DNA of 41,171 nucleotides from Clostridia bacterium (GCA_017456945.1 JAFTIK010000010.1:1-41171), one strand, 5' to 3'; positions 31,890 through 40,479 are shown, counted from the first letter of the stretch. Notes: generated from the letters alone by a model not told the origin. Made by a program: numbers and translations.

Positions 31890-33082
31890 AATACGTAGTT
31901 TTTTTGGGCGACGGTATGGCAGACGTGCCTATCGAGGCTCTAAACGGAAAAACCCCATTACAGGTTGCGAACAAGCCGTTTATAGACGGGCTTTGTAAGC
32001 GCGCTGAAGTGGGGCTTATGAAAACCGTTCCCGACGGAATGAAACCGGGTAGCGACGTGGCTAATCTTTCGGTTTTGGGGTATAACCCTTTGGAAGGATA
32101 TACGGGGCGTTCGCCTTTAGAAGCGGCGTCTATCGGTATAGAACTTACCGACACCTGCGTTACTGCGCGCGCAAATTTAGTAACCGTATCTAATGAGCCT
32201 GATTATGCGGACAAGACTATGGTAGATTATAGCGCAGGCGAAATAAGCACGGCTGAAGCCACAGACCTTATTGAGTTTTTAGCAAAAGAATTTAACGACG
32301 AAAAATATAAACTTTATTCGGGCGTAAGTTATAGGCATTGTTTGGTAATAGAAAACGGTGAAATTAACGGTAATCTTACACCCCCGCACGATATTACGGG
32401 AAAGCCTGTGAAAGATTATTTACCGAGTGGCAAATATCTTGAATTTATGAAAAAGAGTTGCGAACTTCTAAAAGACCACCCCGTAAACCAAGCGAGAATA
32501 AAGGCTGGCAAAAACCCTGCGAACTCTTTGTGGTTTTGGGGGGAAGGCACAAAACCGTCTTTGGAAAACTTTGAAAGTCGTTTCGGCGTTAAAGGCGGTA
32601 TGATTTCCGCCGTTGACCTTTTGAAAGGCATAGGTAAACTTGCGGGTATGCGAGTTATAAACGTAGAAGGCGCAACGGGCAATTACGACACTAACTTTAC
32701 GGGCAAGGCTAAAGGGTGTATAGACGCTTTATCTAGCGGTGTAGATTTAGTGTATATACATATGGAAGCGCCTGACGAGTGTGGGCATCACGGCGACCTT
32801 GAACATAAAATATATTCTATCGAGCAGATAGATAAGGTCGTGGAAAAGGTGGTTAACGCTTTGGAAGACAAGGGGGAAGATTACGCAATCTTGGTAGCCC
32901 CCGATCATCCTACCCCTATCGGTATTATGACGCATACATCAACCCCCGTTCCGTATATGATATACAGAAAGGGTAAAGATATATCTAACGGCGCAACGTC
33001 TTACGACGAAGTTCAAGCGAAAAGCACGGGCTTATTTGTTGCAGACGGATATAAAATAATGGAAAAACTTATTTACGGTTAA
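31886..33082 (+). CDS. apgM: Cofactor-independent (archaeal-type) phosphoglycerate mutase
   Basis: The 398-residue protein has VVFLGDGMADVPIEALNGKTPL (with the metal-binding DG), PDGMKPGSDVANLSVLGY, EAASIGIELTDTCVTARAN, MEAPDECGHHGDLEHKI and LVAPDHPTPIGIMTHT. This is the ApgM branch of the alkaline-phosphatase superfamily rather than GpmI. It interconverts 3- and 2-phosphoglycerate, although some members act on other phosphosugars. It overlaps ung by 4 bases and ends at a strong terminator. Confidence 0.92.
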   Translation: MKYVVFLGDGMADVPIEALNGKTPLQVANKPFIDGLCKRAEVGLMKTVPDGMKPGSDVANLSVLGYNPLEGYTGRSPLEAASIGIELTDTCVTARANLVTVSNEPDYADKTMVDYSAGEISTAEATDLIEFLAKEFNDEKYKLYSGVSYRHCLVIENGEINGNLTPPHDITGKPVKDYLPSGKYLEFMKKSCELLKDHPVNQARIKAGKNPANSLWFWGEGTKPSLENFESRFGVKGGMISAVDLLKGIGKLAGMRVINVEGATGNYDTNFTGKAKGCIDALSSGVDLVYIHMEAPDECGHHGDLEHKIYSIEQIDKVVEKVVNALEDKGEDYAILVAPDHPTPIGIMTHTSTPVPYMIYRKGKDISNGATSYDEVQAKSTGLFVADGYKIMEKLIYG

Positions 33083-33083
33083 A

Positions 33084-33115
33084 AAAACTCCCCGAATTTC
33101 TCGGGGAGTTTTAAT
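33084..33115. terminator. Bidirectional terminator after apgM and mscS
   Basis: AACTCCCCGA and TCGGGGAGTT form a perfect stem flanked by A and T runs, between convergent genes. Confidence 0.88.
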
Positions 33116-33940
33116 TTAGTCTTTTTTAACGTGAACGTCTAGTTGGTTGAACGGAATTTCAATTCCGTTTTCGTCGAAGGCTTTTTTAACTTGTTCCATA
33201 ACGTCGAAATAAACCGTCCAGTAGTCTTGATTTTTCACCCATACGCGAGCAACGATATTCACGCTACTAGAACCGTGTTCTTTAACGCGAACGAAAGGCT
33301 CGGGGTCGTGTAGGGCTAGTTGGTGATTAGAGCAAATTTCGCTAACGATATTTTTTGCCTTTTCAAAATCGTCGCCGTACCCGATAGAGAAAAGAAAATC
33401 CACCCTGCGCGTATCTTTTTCCGAATAGTTTATAATTTCGCTAGCGTGTAGCGTGCCGTTCGGTATATATACCACTTTGTTGTCGGGCGTGCGAAGTTTG
33501 GTTTGGGTAATGTGAATTTCTTCAACCGTACCGCCGTGCCCGCACGCTTCGATATAATCGTCAATCTTAAACGGGCGAGTTATTATAAGCATAACCCCGC
33601 CTGCAAGGTTAGAAAGCGCGCCGTTAATCGCCAAGCCGATACAAACGCCTAGCGAAGCGACTAGCGCGGTAAGCCCGCTCGTGTCTATGCCGACGAAGCC
33701 TACCAAACAAATGGTAATAACTATTTTAAGCACCAACTTAAAAACGTAAATAAGCGTTCGATAAATGGTTTTGTCCACCTTTCTTTTTTCGCAACGCTTG
33801 GTAATTCTTCTTGCTACTAAATTGATAATCTTAAACGATACGAACATTATCAAAAGGGCGATAACTACTCTAATAACCGCGGGCAATCCGTCGGCTTTTA
33901 GCCAAGCAAGAAAACTAGTCCAAAGTTCATTCCAGTCCAT
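33116..33940 (-). CDS. mscS: Small-conductance mechanosensitive channel (MscS family)
   Basis: The 274-residue protein has three N-terminal helices (AVIRVVIALLIMFVSFKIINLV, LVLKIVITICLVGFVGI and the pore helix region GLTALVASLGVCIGLAINGALSNLAGGVML). The MscS beta domain follows: PFKIDDYIEACGHGGTVEEIHITQTKLRTPDNKVVYIPNG, here read as YIEACGHGGTVEEI and DNKVVYIPNG. It opens under osmotic downshock. AAAGGAGAA precedes the ATG on the minus strand. It is divergent from the spoIVF-like pair. Confidence 0.94.
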   Translation of the reverse strand: MDWNELWTSFLAWLKADGLPAVIRVVIALLIMFVSFKIINLVARRITKRCEKRKVDKTIYRTLIYVFKLVLKIVITICLVGFVGIDTSGLTALVASLGVCIGLAINGALSNLAGGVMLIITRPFKIDDYIEACGHGGTVEEIHITQTKLRTPDNKVVYIPNGTLHASEIINYSEKDTRRVDFLFSIGYGDDFEKAKNIVSEICSNHQLALHDPEPFVRVKEHGSSSVNIVARVWVKNQDYWTVYFDVMEQVKKAFDENGIEIPFNQLDVHVKKD

Positions 33941-34007
33941 AATATTCTCCTTTGTAAAAATTTTTCTTAAACATTATACTATTATTTTCGCGCGTTTTCA
34001 ATAAAAA

Positions 34008-34061
34008 TTGCATATTCGACGGAAAAAGTCTTTTTTCGCTCTCGATTATATTGCATATTCG
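34008..34061. repeat. Direct repeat of TTGCATATTCG in the mscS-spoIVFA gap
   Basis: TTGCATATTCG occurs at 34008-34018 and again at 34051-34061. The second copy contains the -35-like element of the proposed SigE promoter. Confidence 0.6.
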
Positions 34062-34081
34062 GGCTAATTAAAACATATATT
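34053..34081 (+). promoter_or_regulatory. SigE-like (mother-cell sporulation) promoter of the spoIVF-like pair
   Basis: GCATATT (34053-34059), 14 bases, CATATATT (34074-34081) fits the Bacillus SigE consensus (KMATATT-N14/15-CATACANT) better than SigA; no TTGACA/TATAAT pair is placed correctly. The predicted start is about 25 bases before the ATG. In B. subtilis spoIVF is SigE-dependent. Confidence 0.5.
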
Positions 34082-34113
34082 TTTCTTGACTGAACAAAAA
34101 GGAGAAATATGTT

Positions 34114-34983
34114 ATGAACGAAAAACTTCAGTACGCAACAATGCTTGAAATACCCGTAAACACGGCTACGGTTACCTATAAGCCGATAAAGAAAAAGCGT
34201 AAGCGCCCGTTCGGTTTTGGTAAAAAAGCCAACCCCGAACAAGTTAAAAATCAACTTATAGAAAAAGTTAACTCGGAAAGTGTGGAAAATCCAACCGAGC
34301 AAGACCTTCTTTCGAAAGAAGAACAGGTTTCCGTTTCGCCCGAACAAGAATACGCCGAACAAGTTGGCGTGTTAGAAGAACAAACGGATATAGAACAGGC
34401 TTTAGAAGAGCCGACTCAAACGCAAGAGCAAACGGCAACCGTAAAGCCTAAGCCTAAACGCTCGGAAAAACCAAGGCTTAAAATTTCCGTTATCGGCGTG
34501 CAGTTTATAATAATAGGCGCGCTTATGGCTACTATATTTTTAACTAGCGCGTTAAACGCTAATAGTGGTATCAACGTGTTTTTGCGCGGTGTGTTCGGGG
34601 TGGAGCAGAGCGCTAGCGTAGATAACCGCACTCACCTTGACTTTACGCCCGTTATAAACGTGGACGGTATGGCGACCAAGGTGGAAAACGGGGTTATGAC
34701 CTTTTCTGGCGAAGGCAGTATCTATCCGCCTTGCAACGGCGAAGTGGTGTCTAGCGAAATAGACGAGAACGGTAGATATTCGCTTACTATAAAGCATAGC
34801 GAAAAGTTTAGTTCGGTAATCACGGGGCTTGATTACGTTTACGCAGAACTTGGCGGGGCTGTTAGGGGCAATATCCCCGTGGGCTACTCTAAAGAGGACG
34901 CTACTATGTGTTTTACGGGTTTAGACGGTAGTATAATCGCAGGTTATGAAATTATAGATAACTCGGTGGTATGGGCGGTATAA
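34114..34983 (+). CDS. spoIVFA: SpoIVFA-like degenerate M23 peptidase, membrane protein
   Basis: The 289-residue protein has a basic and then Glu/Gln-rich cytoplasmic N-terminus (residues 1-130), one membrane helix (about 133-153, ISVIGVQFIIIGALMATIFL) and an outer domain with SIYPPCNGEVVSSEIDENG, LTIKHSEKFSSVITGLDYVYAELGGAV and NIPVGYS. This is the beta-rich M23 (LytM) core, with only one of the usual metal-binding His residues evident, as in SpoIVFA, which restrains the SpoIVFB protease. The partner gene overlaps by 13 bases. AAAAAGGAGAA lies upstream of the ATG. Assignment rests on domain plus partner; sequence identity to known SpoIVFA is low. Confidence 0.75.
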   Translation: MNEKLQYATMLEIPVNTATVTYKPIKKKRKRPFGFGKKANPEQVKNQLIEKVNSESVENPTEQDLLSKEEQVSVSPEQEYAEQVGVLEEQTDIEQALEEPTQTQEQTATVKPKPKRSEKPRLKISVIGVQFIIIGALMATIFLTSALNANSGINVFLRGVFGVEQSASVDNRTHLDFTPVINVDGMATKVENGVMTFSGEGSIYPPCNGEVVSSEIDENGRYSLTIKHSEKFSSVITGLDYVYAELGGAVRGNIPVGYSKEDATMCFTGLDGSIIAGYEIIDNSVVWAV

Positions 34984-35795
34984 ACTTATCCGTTCACCCC
35001 TTGTTTTATTTGTTCGGGTTTTATTACGCGTTGACGGGCAGGATATTCGTGTTCGTAATATACACGGTAACTGCCGTCGCGCACGAACTCGGGCATTCTT
35101 TGGTCGCGTCAAACGCGGGGTATAAACTAGATAAAATTACCCTTATGCCTTTCGGGGCGGTCGTTTCAGGGGATATAGAAGGGCTTAAACTTGCCGACGA
35201 AATAAAGGTTGCGTTGGCAGGTCCTTTTTTAAATTTGGCTATAGGGCTACTCTTCGTGGCGTCTTGGTGGATAGTTCCCGAAACTTACGCCTTTACAGAC
35301 GTGGTTGCAGAAGCTAACTTTTCTATGGCGCTAGTAAACTTTTTGCCTATATTTCCCTTAGATGGCGGTAGGGTGTTAGGGGCTATGCTTGCAATTAAAT
35401 TCGGCAAAAAGAAATCAGATGCCGTCTGCAAAATAGTGGGCGTTGTTTTTATTCTTTTTTTAGGCGTGGCGTTCGCGCTAACTTTTAATTTGTCGATATT
35501 ACTTTTTGCGCTATTCGTTATCTTCGGGCTTTTCGGCAAAGGAAAGCAAAATAAATACGTAAAAATTTACACGGATATAACTAGGGCAAAATTACGGCGT
35601 GGTATGCCCTTTTTGAAACAAGCCGTAGATAAAAGCGTTAGCGTAAAGAAAATGGTTTCTCTTTTAGACGAGAATTCGGTAAACGAAATAGCCGTGTTTG
35701 ACGGGGATAGGCAAATAGCCTTATTATCCCAACGACGAATAAAAGAAATAATAGGAAAGGCAGACCTTTATTCGCCCGTGGAAAAATACTTATAA
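34971..35795 (+). CDS. spoIVFB: SpoIVFB-like M50 intramembrane metalloprotease
   Basis: The 274-residue protein has VAHELGHSLVAS (the HExxH zinc site, about residues 38-49, within a membrane helix), LMPFGAVVSGD, and FLPIFPLDGGRVLGAML (the partner Asp of the N/LxDGG motif). About four to five helices and a short C-terminal extension (VSVKKMVSLLDENSV, resembling a CBS-type half) follow. SpoIVFB cleaves pro-SigK during sporulation in Bacillus. Presence with a SpoIVFA-like gene suggests a sporulation or related signalling protease. No sigK or other spo gene is in the window. Confidence 0.85.
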   Translation: MGGINLSVHPLFYLFGFYYALTGRIFVFVIYTVTAVAHELGHSLVASNAGYKLDKITLMPFGAVVSGDIEGLKLADEIKVALAGPFLNLAIGLLFVASWWIVPETYAFTDVVAEANFSMALVNFLPIFPLDGGRVLGAMLAIKFGKKKSDAVCKIVGVVFILFLGVAFALTFNLSILLFALFVIFGLFGKGKQNKYVKIYTDITRAKLRRGMPFLKQAVDKSVSVKKMVSLLDENSVNEIAVFDGDRQIALLSQRRIKEIIGKADLYSPVEKYL

Positions 35796-35824
35796 AAAGC
35801 CTGTACGTCCACGGGCTTTTTCTT
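35794..35824 (+). terminator. Terminator of the spoIVF-like pair
   Basis: AAAAAGCCTGT and ACGGGCTTTTT form an 11-bp stem (one G-T pair) with loop ACGTCC, followed by further T. Confidence 0.8.
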
Positions 35825-35833
35825 TTCTATTAC

Positions 35834-35863
35834 TTGACATGATAGGCGTAAAAATAGTACAAT
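35834..35863 (+). promoter_or_regulatory. Promoter of the lipoprotein gene
   Basis: TTGACA (35834-35839) and TACAAT (35858-35863), 18-base spacer. Confidence 0.7.
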
Positions 35864-35882
35864 ACTTTCGGAGGGTTAATTT

Positions 35883-37835
35883 ATGAAAAAGAAAATTGTT
35901 TGCACGCTTATGGCGTTGGCTATCGGTTGTGGCGCTCTCGGCGCGTTTACTGCTTGTAGCACGCCAGATAATCCCGATAAGGGCTCAAAGGTAGATAAAA
36001 TACAAGCGTCTTTATTAGACGGTAAAATCGCAAACTTTATGGGCGCGGAAGCGTTCGGCTTGGTCGATAAAAACCAACAACCTTCGGCAAGTGGAAATTC
36101 CGGTTTTAGCGCAGTCGGTTTCGACGCTGGTGAAGAACAGGCTAAATTCGAGTTTACCAAAGAAACGGAAGGTAATTTTAAAGACGTGCATTTTTATAAT
36201 GCAGATGAAAAGGTTAAGAGTTATAAAGACCTTAACAAAAAGTATGAAAAGCACCACCATAAAAGCGTAGAGTGCGCTAAACCTGATTGCGACGAAATTT
36301 CCGACGAAATAGAGCAAGAAGAAAATACGGCTGAATCGGGCACGGTAGTTTCTTTAGATGCAAGGGTTAATAAACTCTACAACCACGGCGATTTTACCTT
36401 TATGTCGGTAAGTAGCGCGGTTGAAGGCAAAGTTAGGGTTCTTACTGCTTTCAACAGATTTCAAGGCGCACAACTTTACCAAGCGCTTGAAAACGATACG
36501 AAATTGCCTACGGTAATTTATGTCCAAGCACCTTATTCTGGTTGGAGTTTTATTGAAATTCCCGGTGGTAACGGTAAAAAACCGGGTATCATACTCGTTA
36601 AAAGAAGTGAAGAAGAAACCGATTATCACACCACCAACTACTGGTCTGATAACTATAACCAAAGTTATATTATAGATAACAATACGGGTAAGGCGTATTC
36701 CCTTTCGCAGTTCCCGTATATATATTCCGTACAAGGCGGGCTAATCAAGGTTTACAACAACCAAGCGAACGGCTATTTTGATTATTATATCCCTAAGATA
36801 ACCGAAAGTGGCTTGTCTTTTGATAAAATTCAGTTGCCTAGTAAAGAAGAATTTCCTATGCCTGCTAGCGATAGCGCTATAAAGGTAGATAAATGGGGCA
36901 ATATCGTGGTAGAAGCCAACGGTATGCCTTCTAGTGATGCTTCTTTTAATACAGACGGTGAAAAGATATATAACGAAAATATTATTTTATCAGTTCCTAA
37001 ACAAAACGTCGTTACGGAAATTGCAAACAAAATTAGCAATCAACAATACGCTGGATTATTTTCGTCAAGATATCTTAAAGCAAAAAACTATCACTTGGGT
37101 AGTGACGGCAGAATTTATCGCCTTGACTTTAAGGGCAATTTAAGCGAAGTTAGCCTTAAAGTTCTAAATCAAAATCGCGTATGGCAAGCCGTTGAAAAAG
37201 ATATTACGGTAGATTTTACCTTTATGGAAAAATTCGTGGGTTATCAGTTTGGGCTTATGGGCGCAAATAGAGATGAATTTTTATTGACCAAAATTTCCAA
37301 CGGCTACGCATATTATTCTAACGCCGCTCACGTTGACGGTAGCGGATATATGTTTGAAGGTATGATGCTTCAAGTGTCGGGGGAAACGTTTGATTACGGT
37401 GAATATTCGGGCGTTGTAAAAATTCCCGTTGACGGGCCCGTTAAAGTAGAAACGGATTATAAGTACGAACACCTTGAATTTGCGTATGAAGCGTTTATAG
37501 GTACGCAGAAAGACGTTGGTTTGTTAAAATATGACTATGTGTTTAGCACTATGCTTTTGGGCGAAACCAAAATGTTGTTTGGGCTTGAAAGAAACGGCAG
37601 TTCGAGTTTGTGCGTGCTTGACGTTGAAACGGGCGAAAGTAAAATAATTAAAAGTAGCGCAAGGCTTTTGGCTGTTAAAAAAGATTGTATATGGGTTGAA
37701 CCGTTAGGTTGGCTTTCTTTAAGTGAAGACGTAGATTACGAAGATTTTGACCAAAGTTATTTTACCGAAGAAATGCAATCTAAAACGGGTAAATTAGAAG
37801 CGTACTTTAAGTTTATAACTGAAAAAACCAAATAG
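35883..37835 (+). CDS. Large lipoprotein of unknown function (650 aa)
   Basis: A type II signal peptide is clear: MKKKIVCTLMALAIGCGALG, then FTAC with Cys 25 as the acylation site, then a Pro/Asp/Lys-rich linker. The remainder is beta-rich with repeated aromatic strands (FTFMSVSSAVEGKVRVL, WSFIEIPGG, YIYSVQGGLIKVYNN) and a probable C-terminal beta-propeller-like part. An unusual His/Cys segment KYEKHHHKSVECAKPDC lies near residues 120-136. No enzyme motif is seen. CGGAGGGT precedes the ATG. It has its own promoter and a terminator. Confidence 0.8.
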   Translation: MKKKIVCTLMALAIGCGALGAFTACSTPDNPDKGSKVDKIQASLLDGKIANFMGAEAFGLVDKNQQPSASGNSGFSAVGFDAGEEQAKFEFTKETEGNFKDVHFYNADEKVKSYKDLNKKYEKHHHKSVECAKPDCDEISDEIEQEENTAESGTVVSLDARVNKLYNHGDFTFMSVSSAVEGKVRVLTAFNRFQGAQLYQALENDTKLPTVIYVQAPYSGWSFIEIPGGNGKKPGIILVKRSEEETDYHTTNYWSDNYNQSYIIDNNTGKAYSLSQFPYIYSVQGGLIKVYNNQANGYFDYYIPKITESGLSFDKIQLPSKEEFPMPASDSAIKVDKWGNIVVEANGMPSSDASFNTDGEKIYNENIILSVPKQNVVTEIANKISNQQYAGLFSSRYLKAKNYHLGSDGRIYRLDFKGNLSEVSLKVLNQNRVWQAVEKDITVDFTFMEKFVGYQFGLMGANRDEFLLTKISNGYAYYSNAAHVDGSGYMFEGMMLQVSGETFDYGEYSGVVKIPVDGPVKVETDYKYEHLEFAYEAFIGTQKDVGLLKYDYVFSTMLLGETKMLFGLERNGSSSLCVLDVETGESKIIKSSARLLAVKKDCIWVEPLGWLSLSEDVDYEDFDQSYFTEEMQSKTGKLEAYFKFITEKTK

Positions 37836-37850
37836 ATTATAAAATTAAGT

Positions 37851-37890
37851 CGGTCGGGGCATCAATATATTGTGCTCCGACCGTAAATTT
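37851..37890 (+). terminator. Terminator after the lipoprotein gene
   Basis: CGGTCGGGGCA and TGCTCCGACCG form an 11-bp stem (one G-T pair), followed by an A/T-rich tail with five T. Confidence 0.7.
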
Positions 37891-37962
37891 TTACTAAATA
37901 GAGAAAATGTTTTAAAAATAGGTAAAATGCGAGAAAAAATTGCGAAAAAACGGCAAAAAAAC

Positions 37963-37991
37963 TTGACATATATATGATTATTTGTTAAAAT
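37963..37991 (+). promoter_or_regulatory. Promoter of the rpmG-secE-nusG operon
   Basis: TTGACA (37963-37968) and TAAAAT (37986-37991), 17-base spacer. Confidence 0.8.
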
Positions 37992-38043
37992 AACTTAGCA
38001 TCTCGTCAAGGGGTGTAATTTTTTGATGTTCGGAAGGTGCATT

Positions 38044-38208
38044 ATGGCAGCAAAAGGCGCAAGAAACAAGATCACATTGGCTTGTACTGAATGTAAACAA
38101 AGAAATTACGACACGTTCAAGAATAAGAAGAACGATGCAGAAAGATTAGAAATGCAGAAATACTGCAAATTCTGCAAAAAACACACCACTCATAAAGAAG
38201 CGAAATAA
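38044..38208 (+). CDS. rpmG: 50S ribosomal protein L33
   Basis: The 54-residue protein contains [21 protein letters not shown] (as [10 protein letters not shown]) and [13 protein letters not shown], two CxxC pairs that make it the zinc-binding (C+) form. The ATG at 38044 follows CGGAAGGTG; the longer frame from 38023 has no ribosome site. Position before secE-nusG is conserved in Firmicutes. Confidence 0.95.
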   Translation: MAAKGARNKITLACTECKQRNYDTFKNKKNDAERLEMQKYCKFCKKHTTHKEAK

Positions 38209-38262
38209 TTTTTTTAGTTTCGCTTTCTTGCCTTTGGGCAAAAAAATAAGGGGTTCAACGTA

Positions 38263-38565
38263 ATGGAAATTAAAAAAACCGACGCTAAGGGCGATTTCGT
38301 AGCAAACGGCAAAGAAAACGCTACCAAGCAGAAAGACGTTAAAAAGATTAATAAGAACAAAAAGCCGAATTTTTTCAAGAGAATCGGGTTGAAGATTAAA
38401 GACGTTTTTTCGGAACTCAAAAGGGTTACATGGCCCACGTTCCCGAAAATCGTTAAACAAACGGGTATCGTTATCGTAGTCGTTTTAATTTTCCTCGTGG
38501 TTATTACCGCTTTTGACTTCGGTCTTTTGCAGTTGTTAAAAATAGTATCTCCCCAAGTAGGTTAA
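38263..38565 (+). CDS. secE: Preprotein translocase subunit SecE
   Basis: The 100-residue protein has a hydrophilic Lys-rich N-terminus, the conserved amphipathic segment FSELKRVTWPTFPKIVKQTG and one C-terminal membrane helix (IVIVVVLIFLVVITAFDFGL). SecE clamps the SecY channel. AAGGGG is 9 bases before the ATG; nusG follows 12 bases downstream. Confidence 0.94.
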   Translation: MEIKKTDAKGDFVANGKENATKQKDVKKINKNKKPNFFKRIGLKIKDVFSELKRVTWPTFPKIVKQTGIVIVVVLIFLVVITAFDFGLLQLLKIVSPQVG

Positions 38566-38577
38566 TAGGAGTGAACG

Positions 38578-39165
38578 ATGGCTGAAGAACAAGCAAAATG
38601 GTACGTCATTCACACTTACTCGGGTTACGAGGCTATGGTGAAGGACAGCCTTGAAAAGTTGATTGAAAACAATAACTTGCAAGAAAATATTTTCGAGATT
38701 CAAATTCCCACCGAAGAAACCTTAGAAGAAAAGGCTAACGGTAAAAAGAAACTCGTTGAAAGAAAGAAGTTCCCTTGCTACGTCTTCTTAAAGATGAAAT
38801 ACGATAACAACCTTTGGTACATTATTACTAGCACTAGGGGTGTAACGGGTTTCGTAGGTCCGCAAGGCAGACCTCTTCCTTTGACTGATGAAGAAGTTCA
38901 AAGAATGGGCATTGAAAACGGCAAGATTGACGTTGACTTTAAGGTTGGCGATCAAGTTCAAATCGTTTCTGGTGTTCTTGAAGGGTTTACCGGCAAGGTA
39001 ATCTCTCTTAACGAAGCAACGCAAAAGGTTATGGTTAACGTAGAAATGTTTGGTCGCGCGACCGACGTAGAAGTTAACTACAACCAAGCAAAAATGGTTG
39101 CTCCCGCTGTGGAAAGCGCAGAAGCGCCCGCAGTTTCCAACGAAAAAACCGAAGAGCAAGCATAA
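38578..39165 (+). CDS. nusG: Transcription termination/antitermination protein NusG
   Basis: The 195-residue protein has the NGN domain (WYVIHTYSGYEAMVKDSLEKL, FPCYVFLKMKYDNNLWYII, VTGFVGPQGRPLPL) and the KOW domain (FKVGDQVQIVSGVLEGFTGKV). It binds RNA polymerase and links it to ribosomes and Rho. The C-terminus carries an extra Ala/Glu tail. TAGGAGTG precedes the ATG. Confidence 0.96.
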   Translation: MAEEQAKWYVIHTYSGYEAMVKDSLEKLIENNNLQENIFEIQIPTEETLEEKANGKKKLVERKKFPCYVFLKMKYDNNLWYIITSTRGVTGFVGPQGRPLPLTDEEVQRMGIENGKIDVDFKVGDQVQIVSGVLEGFTGKVISLNEATQKVMVNVEMFGRATDVEVNYNQAKMVAPAVESAEAPAVSNEKTEEQA

Positions 39166-39214
39166 ACATTATATAATAATATAGCATACAATCGGGAAAC
39201 CGACTTGTAAATAA

Positions 39215-39261
39215 GTGGGAGTCGCGCTAAAATCTAAACTCGAGCGTGACGGTAACACCAC
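39215..39261 (+). promoter_or_regulatory. L1-binding translational operator before rplK (23S rRNA mimic)
   Basis: GTGG (39215-39218) pairs with CCAC (39258-39261). Next come GA on the 5' side and seven unpaired bases (GGTAACA) on the 3' side, then a stem GTCGCGC/GCGTGAC. This is the layout of the L1 site in 23S rRNA (E. coli GUGGGAGGCU...AGCCGACCUUGAAAUACCAC). The site lies immediately before the rplK ribosome site. L1 is the known repressor of this operon. Confidence 0.7.
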
Positions 39262-39279
39262 CAAATGGAGGAAACAGAT

Positions 39280-39705
39280 ATGGCAAAGAAAGTAACGGCG
39301 ATCGTAAAATTGCAGCGTCCCGCAGGCAAGGCAACACCCGGTCCGCCCGTAGGTTCAACGTTAGGTCCTCACGGTATTAATATCCCGGGCTTCACGAAAG
39401 AATTCAACGCTAAAACTCAAGATCAGGCAGGTCTTATTATCCCCGTCGTAATGACGATTTATCAAGACCGTTCGTTCACCTTCGTATTGAAGACTCCGCC
39501 TGCACCCGTTCTTATTAAGAAAGCGTGCGGAATTGAAAGCGCAAGCGCTGCCCCCAACAAGAACAAGGTAGCAAAAATCACGAAGGCTCAAATCGAAGAA
39601 ATCGCAAAACTCAAAATGCCCGATCTTAACGCAAACACTTTGGAAAGTGCTATGAGCATGATTGCTGGTACTGCAAGAAGTATGGGTGTTGAAGTCGTTG
39701 ACTAA
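39280..39705 (+). CDS. rplK: 50S ribosomal protein L11
   Basis: The 141-residue protein has [23 protein letters not shown] (as [13 protein letters not shown]), [27 protein letters not shown] and the C-terminal [13 protein letters not shown]11 forms the GTPase-associated centre with rRNA. I start at MAKKV (39280) behind GGAGG; the ATG at 39265 is part of the ribosome site itself. Confidence 0.97.
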   Translation: MAKKVTAIVKLQRPAGKATPGPPVGSTLGPHGINIPGFTKEFNAKTQDQAGLIIPVVMTIYQDRSFTFVLKTPPAPVLIKKACGIESASAAPNKNKVAKITKAQIEEIAKLKMPDLNANTLESAMSMIAGTARSMGVEVVD

Positions 39706-39712
39706 AAGGAGC

Positions 39713-39743
39713 GTGGGAGAGTAGAAATACTCGAACGTACCAC
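39713..39743 (+). promoter_or_regulatory. Second L1-binding-type hairpin before rplA
   Basis: GTGG (39713-39716) pairs with CCAC (39740-39743), GA opposes seven bases (GAACGTA), and GAGTA/TACTC form the upper stem with a GAAA loop. The design is the same as the site before rplK, and it sits next to the AGGAGGT of rplA. Confidence 0.65.
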
Positions 39744-39757
39744 AGGAGGTAATTTAA

Positions 39758-40444
39758 ATGAAACACGGTAAAAAATATACTGATAGCGCAAAAGCTATCG
39801 AAAGCACTAAACTCTACGAAGTAGAAGAAGCAATCGGTCTTGTAATCGATACTGCTAAAGCAAAGTTTGACGAAACTGTTGAACTTCACGTTCGTTTGGG
39901 CGTTGACCCCAAGCAAGCAGACCAACAAGTTCGTGGCGTTATCGTTCTTCCGAACGGTACCGGTAAAGACGTTAAAGTTTTGGTTCTTGCAAAGGGCGAC
40001 AAAGCAGACGTTGCTAAAGAAGCAGGCGCAGACTTCGTAGGCGCAGAAGAAATGATTCAAAAAATCCAAACTGAAAACTGGTTTGACTACGACGTTATTA
40101 TCACCACCCCAGATATGATGGGCTTGGTAGGTCGTATCGGTAAGATTTTAGGTCCGAAAGGCTTAATGCCTAACCCGAAATCGGGTACTGTTACTATGGA
40201 CGTTGCTAAGGCTATCAAAGATACCAAAGCAGGTAAGGTAGAATACAGACTTGATAAGAACGCAATTATCCACTGCGCAATCGGTAAGAAGAGTTTCGGT
40301 GTTGAAAAACTCAAAGAAAACTACGAAGCGCTTATGGAAGCAATCGTTAAAGCAAAACCCGCTGCTGCAAAAGGTCAGTACTTAAAGAGCGTTGCTTTAG
40401 CAAGCACCATGGGCCCCGGCGTTAAAATTAACGCTAAAAATTAG
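39758..40444 (+). CDS. rplA: 50S ribosomal protein L1
   Basis: The 228-residue protein has [38 protein letters not shown] (as [16 protein letters not shown]), [45 protein letters not shown] (as [20 protein letters not shown]) and the C-terminal [12 protein letters not shown]1 forms the stalk at the E site and represses its own operon. ACAGGAGGT precedes the ATG. Confidence 0.97.
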   Translation: MKHGKKYTDSAKAIESTKLYEVEEAIGLVIDTAKAKFDETVELHVRLGVDPKQADQQVRGVIVLPNGTGKDVKVLVLAKGDKADVAKEAGADFVGAEEMIQKIQTENWFDYDVIITTPDMMGLVGRIGKILGPKGLMPNPKSGTVTMDVAKAIKDTKAGKVEYRLDKNAIIHCAIGKKSFGVEKLKENYEALMEAIVKAKPAAAKGQYLKSVALASTMGPGVKINAKN

Positions 40445-40473
40445 TTGACAAGCATCACTTTTAGTGATATAAT
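40445..40473 (+). promoter_or_regulatory. Consensus promoter of rplJ with an inverted repeat in its spacer
   Basis: TTGACA (40445-40450) and TATAAT (40468-40473), 17-base spacer, begins at the rplA stop. ATCACT and AGTGAT (40454-40468) make a perfect 6-base inverted repeat in the spacer, touching the -10 box. Confidence 0.85.
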
Positions 40474-40479
40474 CAACAG

